Assembly (NCBI RefSeq): GCF_040183065.1
Contig: NC_091123.1
Location: forward strand, 14,352,501-14,416,500
Direction of reading: 5' to 3'
Source of the DNA: Periplaneta americana
Lineage: Eukaryota > Arthropoda > Insecta > Blattodea > Blattidae
DNA length: 64,000 bases
The notes under the pieces are model-generated. The model made no database searches and was not told the origin of the DNA. It was given only the letters and a program-made list of their open reading frames with translations. Positions 54,196 to 63,880 of the stretch are shown piece after piece (the stretch's first letter is position 1; each line of letters opens with the position of its first letter). The position numbers and the translations under genes are program-made.

Positions 54196-55089
54196 TAGGG
54201 CTAGGATTTTGATGACCTATAAATCATGAAAAAATGTCCTAAAAACAATGCATTTATGAACTAAAAATCTTTCAAAAATGCCCTTAAAAATGCCCTAAAA
54301 ATTGATCTTACATAATTGGCTTAGTAGGAAAAGAGGTTTTGCACTACTTAATATTTAGACTTGTAATGAAATTAAATTCTAATACCAACATTTAAATTTA
54401 TTTAATTTTACATAGTTTTTTCTAAGTGGTACACTTTAATTAATTATTTTACCTGATGTAGTTTCCATGTAGTCCACCGTAAGGCCACTCTTATCCCGAA
54501 TTAGCAGGTATAGAGGAGTCTATATTGAAGGGATGGTTGGAGTGTATTACGTTAAAATGGCAATATTTATGTAGAAAAACGATTAAAATATTATACAAAA
54601 TAACAGGTATTAGCCACCGGCGTAGCTTGGTTGGTTAAGGCGCTTGCCCTGCCGATCCGGAGTTGCCTCGGCTGCGGGTTCGATTCCCGCTTGGGTTGAT
54701 TATCTGGTTGGGTTTTTTTCCGAGTTTTTTCCCAACCGTAAGACAAATGTCAGGTAATCTATGGCAAATCCTCGACCTTATCTCGCCAAATATATCGCTA
54801 TCACCAATTCCATCGACGCCAAATAACCTCGTAGTTGATACAGTGTCGTTAAATAACCAAGTAAAAATAATGGGTATTTATATCCAAAATTAAATGAAAA
54901 TGCCTCAAAAATGTCCGAAAAAAACAAAGATGCTCTTATGAGTTGAATCAGGGAAAAAATGCAAAAAAAAAATGCCCTAACAAATATGTCTTAAAACACT
55001 CAGTTTATCACATAACATATAAATACTAAAGCAGCAATGCTTCTGGCTTACTAGAAAAAAGATGCAATTTCATCAAAATCCTAGCCCTA
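54196..55089. mobile_element. hAT-type MITE
   Basis: Tips 'tagggctaggattttgatga' and complement 'tagggctaggattttgatga' are identical over 20 bases. An 8-base duplication with one mismatch (CTCATAAC at 54188-54195, CTTATAAC at 55090-55097) flanks it. The interior is low-complexity, with 'aaaaatgccct' repeats, and contains a SINE. No transposase is encoded. Confidence 0.82.
54614..54870 (+). repeat. tRNA-derived SINE (family 4), copy 2
   Basis: The head is 'ccaccggcgtagcttggttg' with B box 'gggttcgattccc', followed by the body 'ttttcccaaccgtaagacaa' and a 3' end with 'agttgataca' and 'cgttaaataacc'. GGTATT occurs on both sides (54606-54611 and about 54872). It lies inside the hAT MITE. Confidence 0.8.
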
Positions 55090-55509
55090 CTTATAACAAA
55101 TGTTCAAAATGTTCTCCACACACATGCATTCGTCGGATCACGGACTCCTTGGCAGCACATAGCCATCTAGGATAAAATGGGTGCATCAGCAGACTTGTAT
55201 CGATAACATCATTCAATTATCTAATAAAATGAATATTATTATCGGTTACAAACTTGAGTTATGTTGTTGGATTGTACCTTGAAACGCGTTGAACGTAATT
55301 TTTCATTGTTATGAATTGTCTGAACTGATTAAAGTTGCAACACATGCTAACAAACTGACAATATCTAACAGATGGTTCATTATGTTCTTTCATTAATAAC
55401 TAAAAAACTAAGTATTTTCGGACATATGTTTATATGAATTTTTTTTCTTGTTTTGGTGTGAGGAATATGCCTCCATGTTTGTCAAAGTATTTCTGAAACA
55501 CCCTTTATA

Positions 55510-55910
55510 TGTCGAAATGAAACAAATGAAAATAATTTACCTATTCATGTCTGGAGTACGTATTTTTCATAGATTTATTTCCCTAAAGTGGGTCCAGGCA
55601 GAATTGCTTTGTGGTGTCACACGATCCGCGGTTCGAAAGAGCGCTGACGAATGGCACACATTTGTGACGTAATATACTTCTTTGCTATACGGTAGTAGAA
55701 TTCATATTCTCGAGTGCATTTTACTTGAAAGCATCTAGTCGACAATTCCTTTTATATCAATATTTTCGCTCGCTATCGCTTTATGTTTAAGAATGAATTA
55801 TTCATGTAAGTAATAGAGTCGCTTGAACGCATCTGATGGTTGCTTATACTGCCTGCTCATGGTTTTACAGTGCAGTGAACAGTTCCGATCAGTGATAATT
55901 TATAGTGTCA
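55510..55910. other. Unannotated stretch
   Basis: No gene recognised. Confidence 0.35.
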
Positions 55911-56287
55911 ATGAAATGTGTTCTGTAATCTCAGTGAAATGTGTTGTATAGTGTCAGTGAAATGCGTTCTAAAGTGTCGGTGAAATGTGTCATAGTACCA
56001 GTGCAGTGAGTGAGATGAGAGTAAAGTGAAGGATTATTATTCGTACCAATGTGAAACTTATGTAGGGCCTATACATATGTAGGTTGTAATGTAAAATTAG
56101 GTTCACTTATTAATTAGGTTATTTTATGTATTATTATTAATTGTAATTATTGCATATAATTGTATTGTGTATTCTTATTGTATTGTGTATTGTATAATTG
56201 TATTGTGTATTGTAATTTTATTATGTATTGTTTATATTGTGTATACCACTGCCACCGGGTGCTTGCCCACTTGCAGTGTAAATAAAT
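55911..56287 (+). repeat. Dispersed retro-repeat 3' region (Rep-E), copy 2
   Basis: It starts with four imperfect 23-base tandem units around 'cagtgaaatgtgtt' (55911-55995). It continues with sequence inverse to 9063-9330 and ends 'gcagtgtaaataaatacata' plus (CATA)n. It is the 3' end of an unassigned retroelement. Confidence 0.6.
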
Positions 56288-56328
56288 ACATACATACGTA
56301 AGTCCATTCTAACAATACTTTCGCTGAA

Positions 56329-56631
56329 ATGGCATCACCAAATATACTAATGTTCATTCGTATATCTGGTCCAAACTATAAAAAAAAAAACGTTATTCTA
56401 TCTATTTTGTGCCAGTGTGACATATTGAAGTGTGTTAGGAATAATAACCATCAGAAACTTGTGTCAGAAACTCTTGTGGAAAAATTCGTGAAACTTCTAC
56501 TTAGTAATGTAGAGAAGTTCCACACAGAAAAGGTTTTCCGGTTTTCCTGTTCTTTCAAAAACAAAGAATATAATGGATTAACGAAGAGGAAGAACAAGCT
56601 ATTAGAGTCACGAAACAAAGAAATATTTTAA
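56329..56631 (+). CDS. Unrecognised 100-residue frame
   Basis: The frame runs from ATG 56329 to a stop at 56631. It is Lys/Asn-rich with a CQCDILKC-like stretch (two cysteine pairs) near residue 28 and no recognised domain. Base composition is like the surroundings, with no splice or promoter evidence. It may be chance, or the edge of an unknown transposon gene. Confidence 0.15.
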   Translation: MASPNILMFIRISGPNYKKKNVILSILCQCDILKCVRNNNHQKLVSETLVEKFVKLLLSNVEKFHTEKVFRFSCSFKNKEYNGLTKRKNKLLESRNKEIF

Positions 56632-56807
56632 TCAAATATACTACAAACATAAAGCATAGGAACCTATATCCACAAGCGACTTCACTGGCCGTTAGGTGCT
56701 GCCATCTATCGACAATTCTTTTTTATTCATGTTACATATTGTAATCAACTGCAATATATATTGTTGCTGGACTAGTTAATAGTTTTATTAATTAGTGCTG
56801 TGTTAAA

Positions 56808-56924
56808 ATGTCAGGGTGTATGTGTGCTGTTTATAATTGCTACAATTACAGCATTACAAACTGCTCCAAATCGTACTTTCGATTTACGAGGAATCATAAA
56901 ACGCGAGTCAACAGAATTCTTTAG
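56808..56924 (+). pseudogene. THAP-like first exon, second copy
   Basis: The frame opens MSGCMCAVYNCYNYSITNCS then KSYFRFTRNHKTRVNRIL and ends in TAG at 56922. The position of the splice donor seen in copy 1 (C|GTGAGT) is C|GCGAGT here, so the donor is weakened or lost and the frame reads into the stop. Residues up to SYFRF are nearly identical between copies. Confidence 0.5.
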
Positions 56925-56936
56925 TAGGCCTAATTC

Positions 56937-57135
56937 ATATTCATCTTCTTTCACTGTGGCTGTTCCTCGGCTTTGGAATTCCCTACCGAGTAATGTCAGG
57001 GACTGTCAGACATCAAACCAATTTAAGAATAGACTAACGAAATATTTTTCTAGCAATTCTTGTTAACAATAATAGCTGTATCAGGTTTCTCAATGTTTAA
57101 TGGTTATATATATCACAGATAAACATCTAAATTAT

Positions 57136-57167
<32 letters not shown>

Positions 57168-57414
57168 CATTATTATTATCATTATTATTATTATTATTAT
57201 TACCATTATTATTATTATTATAACTATTTCTTACCAATGTTTATTATTGTCACCCTTATTACTTATCCAACTTTCATTATTTACTTTCATGTTGTTTTAT
57301 GGTCTAGATATTAATGTAATAACTATGTAAGCAATTGTATTCAATTAGGATTAGAGTCTGGCTGGGCGGAAGAGAAGGCCTACTGGCCGTAGCTCTTCCA
57401 GATTAAATAAATAA

Positions 57415-57473
<59 letters not shown>
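56937..57473 (+). mobile_element. 5'-truncated LINE insertion with (ATT)n tail
   Basis: It contains the last 40 codons of the RT (56938-57066, SSSFTVAVPRLWNSLPSNVR, FKNRLTKYFSSNSC). A 3' UTR with microsatellites and the conserved end 'ggcctactggccgtagctct' follow, then an (ATT)n tail. TAATTC is duplicated at 56931-56936 and 57474-57479. It is the same family as 11401-12854. Confidence 0.85.
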
Positions 57474-57477
<4 letters not shown>

Positions 57478-58044
57478 TCCTTCGTCTTTGTGTTGATTGA
57501 ATAACAAAAATTAGCTTTTTTTTTTATTTAGGCCTAATAAGGGAATAGAAGTTAAAATATATTGGAAATTTTAAGGTTTTACCAAATTAAGTTTTATCGT
57601 TGTCCACATGCCTTTACTAATTATTACGAGCATCAGATTACTACCAATTTTATCTTTGAGTTGTCAGCAATGCGTATTATATAAAGCGTTATTGTAAATT
57701 CATTCTTAATGTGAGAATTAATTTTGTTTCACTAAACAAAGAAAAAATAAGCAACAATTAATTACAGAAAACAATATGAAGCATGCAATATTTCTCATAA
57801 TATGCAGCTTCGATGTAAAATAATGTTACATTAAATAGTATTCAACATTTCTTAAGTGCATCGTATATTATTCCACATTACTACCTCACGTTTTAAACAA
57901 TAGTCCCATTCCCGCTATGTTAATATTTGTATTTGTGGACGTAATTCCATGTCGCTCCGCTAGATGTCAAGTCCATGATATTTCGCACTCACGTCAACGC
58001 TGCTAGCATACAGCTGCCCGGTATTATTATAGTAAGGTATTTGG

Positions 58045-58613
58045 TTTGACCATTGAATGAGCCAGCACATGAACTTCAAACTTGAGACAAATAATCATGT
58101 AAAGATTTTCAGCTCAAAAATGAAAACTGTTCATTGTTGATTAATGCTAGTGTTTTGTTTAATTTCATGGCCTACTCTACATGATTGTAGATACGTGATG
58201 GAACAGATCAGTCATATACTGTAAATGTGAGAAAGACAATGGACTGTTTTCGTGTTATAATAGACTGGGACATTGGCTGTGAATAATTCTCATTTTGAAC
58301 ATTTGTTGTAAAGTTTGATTAATCATAATGTTTTATTTAGTTTTATAGCCTAATCAACATGATTTGACATACTTATTTGTCTCAAATTTGATGTCCATGA
58401 AATAAACAGTTAAAAGACACGAAATGGGTGAGTGGGTAAAATTTCTACGCATTCATTCCTACGTGAAATTTAATGCGATTCGGAATATGTAAATCTTAAA
58501 AATAGGATATCGCTTGAAAAATTACATTTACTGTCACATCTGTATGCCTGAATAACTAACTTTTTCTCGAACACTGCTATCATATCGCATGGTTTATCTT
58601 TCTGTGTTAAAGT
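58045..58613. other. Unannotated stretch
   Basis: AT-rich, with nothing recognised. Confidence 0.35.
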
Positions 58614-58617
58614 TTAA

Positions 58618-59477
58618 GGGGAGAGGATGGCAATTTTTTTTAACTTTTTTCCTATTTTGTGTAAAATATTATTTTTTTATGTAGAGAGCTCATAACTGTG
58701 GCAACTCAACCAAATAAAAATATTTTGAAAAAAATATATATTTGGGGGCCCAAATTTTAAAAAAATGTACCCAATGCAGGATTGTACTAAAACCGATATA
58801 TCTAAATTGTTTTTAAAGATAGATTCAAACAGTTTTTTGCAATGTACTTGCCAAATCATGCTCTACAAACTGTCTGTAACAAAATGTTGATATAAACAAT
58901 TAAAATTTAATAACAATTTTCTGAATTCCTTTCTTGCAAACAAACGGACGTATTTTTAAAATGAAATCAATTAACAAAATTCTGTTACAGAGAAAAGTTT
59001 CATAATAGCCTAAAGAATTTTTATTCTAAATTTCATGCATGTATCTTTAATAGTTCAGAAATTATATCCATTTTTGTCTGGCAATGTAGCAAAAAAAAAA
59101 AAATGAAGTTACTGGAAACCGATAAAAGCGGGCGTGTGATTTAAAAATCCATAGCGCAGGAAGTTTAAAAATGACGTCTCAGCATCCGATAAGGGCACAA
59201 ATACCCACAAAATGTTATGCAATGCATTCCATACCAAAGTATATTTTAAAGAAAAAAAAATTTTTGAAAATTTAATTTACCGGAAACAACAATAAAAGTG
59301 GGCGAGTGATTTAAAAATCCATAACGCAGGAAGTTTAAAAATGGCGACTCAACATCCGATAAGGGAAAAAATACCCACAAAATGTTATGCTATACATTCC
59401 ACATATATCACAGAGTATTTTAAAGATTTTTTTTTTTAATTTACTCATTTTTCACCAAAAAATACCATCCTCTTTCC
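58618..59477 (-). mobile_element. TTAA-flanked piggyBac-like MITE, copy 2
   Basis: TTAA lies at 58614-58617 and 59478-59481. Tips 'ggggagaggatgg' and complement 'ggaaagaggatgg' form the TIR. It is the inverse of 16200-18283 without the LINE and has the same internal tandem duplication (about 59085-59230 and 59231-59440). Non-coding. Confidence 0.82.
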
Positions 59478-59539
59478 TTAAGGCATTATGAGTAATATTC
59501 TATACTTAATGAACACTCTGTATAATTGTATTTTCATTT

Positions 59540-59645
59540 ATTCATTAATTCATAGTGTTCTGCCCAAGGGCAGGCCTTTTACTGCAAACCCAGCATTTTC
59601 TAATTTACCTTATTTTCCGTCTTCCTCATATGCACCGCATATATT
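59540..59645 (-). pseudogene. LINE C-terminal/3' fragment
   Basis: The complement 'gaaaatgctgggtttgcagt' and 'ctgcccttgggcag' match the 3' coding end of the LINE fragments at 39689-39770 and 47780-47830 (WRMLGLQ.., CP.G). Only about 100 bases remain. Confidence 0.6.
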
Positions 59646-59649
59646 TTAT

Positions 59650-60084
59650 ATAGGAAAATTTAAAAAAATAATATAATAAATATAGAGCGTTCAGTCTGGA
59701 TCCCGGTCAGGAACACGCGCATCAGACATGCTTGTATGGTCGGCGTAGACTGCATCATTATTGATCCGGACCTCCCTTGTATTCTTACTCACATAACTTT
59801 CAATAATGATAGCATGCACACAATTATAATATTTTAGTTCATAAAATGTACTAACCTGTGTTATAGGAGTTGTTAAAAGTCGTGTTCGCCTGCATTTCTA
59901 ACGTGTTTTGATAGAACTGTTGTTCACAACCAAAAAAGTCTTAAAAATAGAATTGTGTACACAGGAATAACTCCCATACTATAGAGTATAGACTAACTTA
60001 CAAGTAATATAAGAAGAAAAATATATTACAAGCATACAGAAAAGCATAGAACTTTTGCGTGTGAATAACAATTCCATTAGGAGG
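59650..60084. other. Unannotated stretch
   Basis: No gene recognised. Confidence 0.35.
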
Positions 60085-60640
60085 TAAACCCATGGCGATT
60101 CCTCGGTTTCATCTCGTAATCACCAATTGCACCGACTCTTGATAACTTGGTAGTTAATAAATCTTTGTCAAGGGGAGGCAGAGGTGAATATTTCAAAATC
60201 CACAAAATTTACCCGATTTGTTTGAAATTGATCATAGATACTAAGTTTGTTATTAGTAATGGACATACCAAGTTTCAACTTTCTAAGTACAATAGTTCTG
60301 TAAATATTAATAATTTTATAAAACTTTATATCGTTTGATATAAAATGCTCCATGCACCATATTGTAAGAAATTTTCAATATTTCTTTTTATTTATTTGTT
60401 CAGAGAAGGTATATAAATAATGATAAGTATTAGTTTGTTATGGGAATAATATAGTAATACAGGTATCGTTGTTTTAATTTCATACTTTTAAGGGCACAAA
60501 ATCAAAAACTAACATCGGAATATCAAAATAAAGATGATAAAAATGGAAAAACCAAATTTTCATTTTTTCTTCAGTTTTGTTCCAAAATTTCACCTCTGCC
60601 TCCCCTTAAATAACTGATTAAAACATTTTCATAAATTTTA
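60085..60640 (+). repeat. SINE family 4, 3' part, split by a TTAA element
   Basis: The two pieces (60085-60171 and 60606-60640) join to 'tggtagttaataaatctttg' plus '(t)taaataactga'. This parallels the family 4 end 'cgtagttgatacagtgtcgt' plus 'taaataacc' at 54830-54860. The tRNA-like head is missing. Confidence 0.55.
60172..60605. mobile_element. Second type of TTAA-flanked MITE
   Basis: Tips 'ggggaggcagaggtga' are perfect inverted copies at both ends. TTAA follows the right end (60606-60609) and TCAA, one base changed, precedes the left. It is 434 bases, AT-rich and non-coding. The GGGGAG start is shared with the other TTAA family in the window. Confidence 0.75.
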
Positions 60641-61177
60641 ATGAGAATGTCTGAGAGCAAAAATGCAGCAGGTTGAAAGGGTAGTAAAAGTCATACATCA
60701 GCCTTCAGAACTTCTAAGAAGGCACACAAAATAATCAGACAACCTTTGCATGAACATGAACTGTGGGTTGTATTCGACTGTAATCATGATACAGATATTA
60801 TTTCAATGACATCGTATCAACTACGTGAGTTTTCATCCATAAAAAATTGTCCTCATCACTGGTGAAGAGTGGTCTATTAGATAGTGGTCGTGGCCTATTT
60901 CAAAGAAAAACTTCCAAAGCGAGTAAATCAGCTCACGACTTCAAATAATTTATCGACTTTCGATTAGCGGAATATTTTGCTAATTTCTTGGTGAACACGG
61001 CAGTTTTGGAAGAGGTTAATAGGCTTTTTCTTCTCTGTCATTCCATGAACCCTTGTCTCCAGCACAGTTGTAGTGGTACTTTACAACTTTCCGCCCACTC
61101 TGTATTATAAATAAATATCACCGCTTTTCTTTGGACCACTGAATTCGCTCCCGGTCTTTGTAACATCATTTCTGATA
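60641..61177. other. Unannotated stretch
   Basis: No gene recognised. The minus frame 61038-61295 has no known similarity. Confidence 0.35.
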
Positions 61178-61378
61178 CAGGGTGTATACAAATTGGTGTC
61201 AAACATTTTGGGGACGTATTCCTAAGAATGAAACATTGAAAAACTTTTATTATCATAAACATGCTCCTGAAAATGCCTATTATTATCATAAACATGGTCC
61301 TGAAAATGCCTATTTTCAGAGTTACTCTACTTCATTGCTAACAAACTCGTAGTACAAGTCATATTATTAAGGAATTTT

Positions 61379-61637
61379 CCACCGGCGTAGCTCAGTCGGC
61401 TGCGGCGTTTGCCTGCCGACCCGGGGTTGCGCTCGGTCGCGGGTTCGATTCCTGTTTATGCTGATTATCTGGTTAGGCTTTTTTCGAGGTTTTCTCCAAC
61501 CGTAAGGCTAATGTCAGGTAATCTATGGCAAATCCTCAACCTCATCTTACCAAATACCATCTCGCTATCAACAAGCTCATCGAGCTAAATAACCGAGTAG
61601 TTGATACAGCGCCGTTAAATGATCAACTAAAAATTAA
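61379..61637 (+). repeat. tRNA-derived SINE (family 4), copy 3
   Basis: Head 'ccaccggcgtagctcagtcg' (A box) and B box 'gggttcgattcc', then 'tttctccaaccgtaaggcta' and 3' end 'cgttaaatgatc'. It is inserted in the mariner relic. Confidence 0.82.
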
Positions 61638-61639
61638 GC

Positions 61640-62080
61640 AACTTATTACAAAAATTGCTCAAATGTCCTCAGAGCGCAGAGACAAAGCATCGTCTGAATC
61701 TGCGTTTCATGCTTTGATATACTCTATTGAAAACACATGGAGTGTTTCGTGTTTGTTCAAATCCATTTAGAATGCGTTCTTTCAGAACGTCAACGTTAAG
61801 GTGCATAAACAATGGATTTGAAATTTCCCTAGAGTAAAAATTACATCAACATTAGGTGCATAAACTATAGATGTGAAATTTCCATAGAGATAAAAATCCA
61901 TTGTATTTCAATCTGGCGATCGGGCAGGCCATTCAATGGATCCCTCTCGACCAATCCATCTTTGAGGAAAACGGCGATTCAGATGCCAACGAAGTCTCAG
62001 ATTAAAGTGAGATGAAGCGCCATCATGCAGGCACTATATTTCGCGAATAACGTTCAGAGATACATCGTCCATTAAATATT
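61640..62080 (-). pseudogene. mariner/IS630 transposase relic, C-terminal half
   Basis: The minus strand reads CLHDGASSHFNLRLRWHLNR then RFPQRWIGREGSIEWPARSP, D, a stop, and NTMDFYLYGNF. This contains the second catalytic Asp (DGA) and the third block (SPD..P.D). Downstream, VYAPNVDVIF is duplicated as a 55-base tandem copy. RVYQSMKRRFRRCF and TFEQFL then end the protein in another frame. The N-terminal HTH and first Asp are not seen. Confidence 0.75.
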
Positions 62081-62394
62081 GCAATTCGTTTCTGAAAAAT
62101 CGCCGACACCTTTCACTTCACTCACTGAATACATTCTTGTTATTATGTAAACAACCAAAGAAACAAAATGCAATCAAACAAAGGAAAACAAATTTCATGG
62201 CCTGTTCTAAAGAAAAAGTTACAATATGAAAGAAATTTTGAGTTGACTATTCTTCTGGATGCAATGTAAGGGCAAACTCCTTATAACCCTAAAGTTAAGC
62301 ATTTTCAGGACTATGTATGAAAGTTTGTTCAGTGTTTTTCGTTATAGAAGTACGTCCCCAAAATATTTTACACTAATCTGCATATACCCTGTAT

Positions 62395-62642
62395 ATTTTC
62401 ATTACTTTATTTTAGGGAAGTAACTTAATGTTTTTCTATTAGGAATATACGAAAGATAGTTCGGTCTTTGAAGTAGCACACGACCGCTTTGAATGGTAAC
62501 AATTGGTTCTAGAAGACCGACGTGCGGAGGGACGCTGTGTCACGCACTATTTCGTTGTCGGTGTTGATAATAACAGGCCTTGTTGTATCAGCTTGATAAG
62601 AGTCTCAGAAGTTTGACGTGAGGAGAGACGCGGTCACAGTCC
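62395..62642 (-). other. Probable 3' UTR of the minus-strand gene
   Basis: Non-coding sequence between the stop codon at 62643 and the mariner element. It includes AATAAA (minus strand) at 62406-62411, about 230 bases after the stop, which would serve as poly(A) signal. The lower edge is inferred. Confidence 0.45.
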
Positions 62643-62834
62643 TCAATATTTCTCATCGTCCACTACGATGTCGGCCGACGTTGGCGTCGTGACGGCCGCG
62701 TGAAGACTACGATAGGTGTCGCGACGCTGTCGAAAAGACGCGTCGAACTTGTCCAACTCGCTGAGGTCTCTCGTGAGCGACGTCGTGGTGCCACCCATCC
62801 TGAATCGAAGCTGGAACTCCCGCTTGAACTTCTC
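62643..62834 (-). CDS. Terminal exon of a host gene, possibly a receptor tail
   Basis: The 64-codon minus frame begins EKFKREFQLRFRMGGTTTSL right after 'ggcttctcgttgtag', a pyrimidine-rich splice acceptor (AG at 62836-62835). A TAG stop precedes it in frame, so it can only be reached by splicing. It ends IVVDDEKY-stop at 62643. Third positions are about 70% G/C in a region that is otherwise AT-rich, unlike every transposon frame here. The start resembles the short intracellular helix after the last membrane segment of class A G-protein-coupled receptors (F(K/R)..F), but that identification is a guess. Upstream exons would lie beyond 64000. Confidence 0.5.
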   Translation of the reverse strand, partial: EKFKREFQLRFRMGGTTTSLTRDLSELDKFDASFRQRRDTYRSLHAAVTTPTSADIVVDDEKY

Positions 62835-62889
62835 CTACAACGAGAAGCCAACACTTTCGTTAAATTCCGGTCACACAGGGTGATACCAA

Positions 62890-63655
62890 AATCTGCGTAC
62901 ATTCCGAAGCAAAAGTGAAATAATGGCTGCAACTTTTATGTCAATTATTTTTTAATGTGAAATATTTATACTCCAATGTCAAAAGAATGAAATGTTACGA
63001 AAATTTAAACATCTGACGTCTGTTGCTTAGCAACTGAATTACGTCACAGTATTCTGACGTCACTTGCCTGCAAACGGATCAGATTCTTACATTGCTATGG
63101 TGTTTAAAACTATAGTCGCGACGCTGTCATTCCCGGAGTGACTCCTCTTTGCTTACGTCTTAGGAAGTGAAGGCTCTATAAAGCCTAGGTAGGTAATATC
63201 GTTCGCCATTTGTGTTCTTTCGTTGCCGAGCTACCATACGAGGAATCTATTTGCCACACCGTTAAACATTATCATGTTGTAGCTCCTATAATAATAAATC
63301 AAACGCACTGTAATTCAGCAAATAATTAAGCGGTAAATAATGTCTTCGTGTGCTTTCTGCGAACGCCAACGAAAGAGCCAAAATGGCGGGCGATTATATT
63401 AAGTATTTATCGAGCCTTAAGAAATGAATAATGACGTCTTCATCAGCGAATCACAAGACGCACACGTTTAAATGTAGCCGACCTGCAACGCGATTGGCTG
63501 CCGGAAATTAAAGCGACGGGACTATAGAATGATTAACTTACTTTCTTACATGAATTATATTTACTTATTTCTCTTATCATACTCGTAGATCTTTATTAAC
63601 GGGTGTCCAACAATCCAATTCAGGTTAAACACAATAATTCCACTGTAAATGTTTG
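62890..63655. other. Stretch with X-box and CRE-like sites; no exon found
   Basis: A perfect inverted repeat, GTTGCTTAGCAAC (63022-63034), resembles the RFX X-box. It is surrounded by TGACGTC (63014), TTACGTCAC (about 63039) and TGACGTCAC (63055-63063). Further on are 'aaaatggcggg' (about 63382) and 'gattggc' (about 63493). The cluster could be an intronic enhancer of the minus-strand gene or a promoter. No coding exon was recognised. Confidence 0.35.
63022..63034. promoter_or_regulatory. RFX X-box-like inverted repeat
   Basis: GTTGCTTAGCAAC matches the RFX consensus (two GTTGC half-sites in inverted orientation). The site itself is clear, but its function is not. Confidence 0.35.
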
Positions 63656-63659
63656 TACA

Positions 63660-63880
63660 AAAATATGATACTTATATATTCAACAAAGAAGTAGAAGAAA
63701 ATAATCATTAATGATACAATTCCTTAACTTTATTAAATTTATTTCATCTCAGTCAAATTCATAATCCTTATTTATAATTAAAAACCAATTCGTTAAAAAT
63801 CTAAATATCACAGAAACATCCAACCGAGAACATATGAGTTTCACCCAACTACAGGGATTTTTTCTCGTCGCACACAAATT
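63660..63880 (+). repeat. Dispersed repeat Rep-B, copy 2
   Basis: Matches 13305-13480, including 'cataatccttatttataatt' and 'caaccgagaacatatgagtt', ending 'ctacagggat'. Confidence 0.6.

Larger units (their letters stand above)
53993..55505. mobile_element. mariner-type MITE with long TIRs, split by a hAT MITE
   Basis: Inverted ends of about 215 bases begin 'cagggggtttcagacatact' (left) and complement 'aagggtgtttcagaaatact' (right). TA lies at 53991-53992 and 55506-55507. The hAT element 54196-55089 lies near the inner end of the left arm. A minus-strand piece near 55150 (ESVIRRMHVCGEHFEHL) resembles a mariner transposase C-terminus. Confidence 0.75.
56746..58040 (+). repeat. THAP-exon-bearing repeat, copy 2, split by a LINE
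   Basis: Matches 45000-45785 on both sides of the LINE 56937-57473. The left half holds the THAP-like frame. The right half runs from 'ccttcgtctttgtgttgatt' to 'cccggtattattatagtaag'. Confidence 0.75.
61178..62391 (-). mobile_element. mariner-type element, internally deleted, with a SINE
   Basis: Inverted ends start 'cagggtgtatacaaattggt' (left) and complement 'cagggtatatgcagattagt' (right), about 120 bases long, with TA on both sides. The minus strand holds the catalytic C-terminal half of a transposase. A SINE (61379-61637) lies in the 3' region, and a 30-base tandem duplication occurs at about 61248-61310. Confidence 0.78.

Noticed and set aside
62700..62918. Plus-strand 72-residue frame
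   Set aside because: It is the antisense of the GC-rich minus exon. Codon bias, splice acceptor and poly(A) signal all favour the minus strand.
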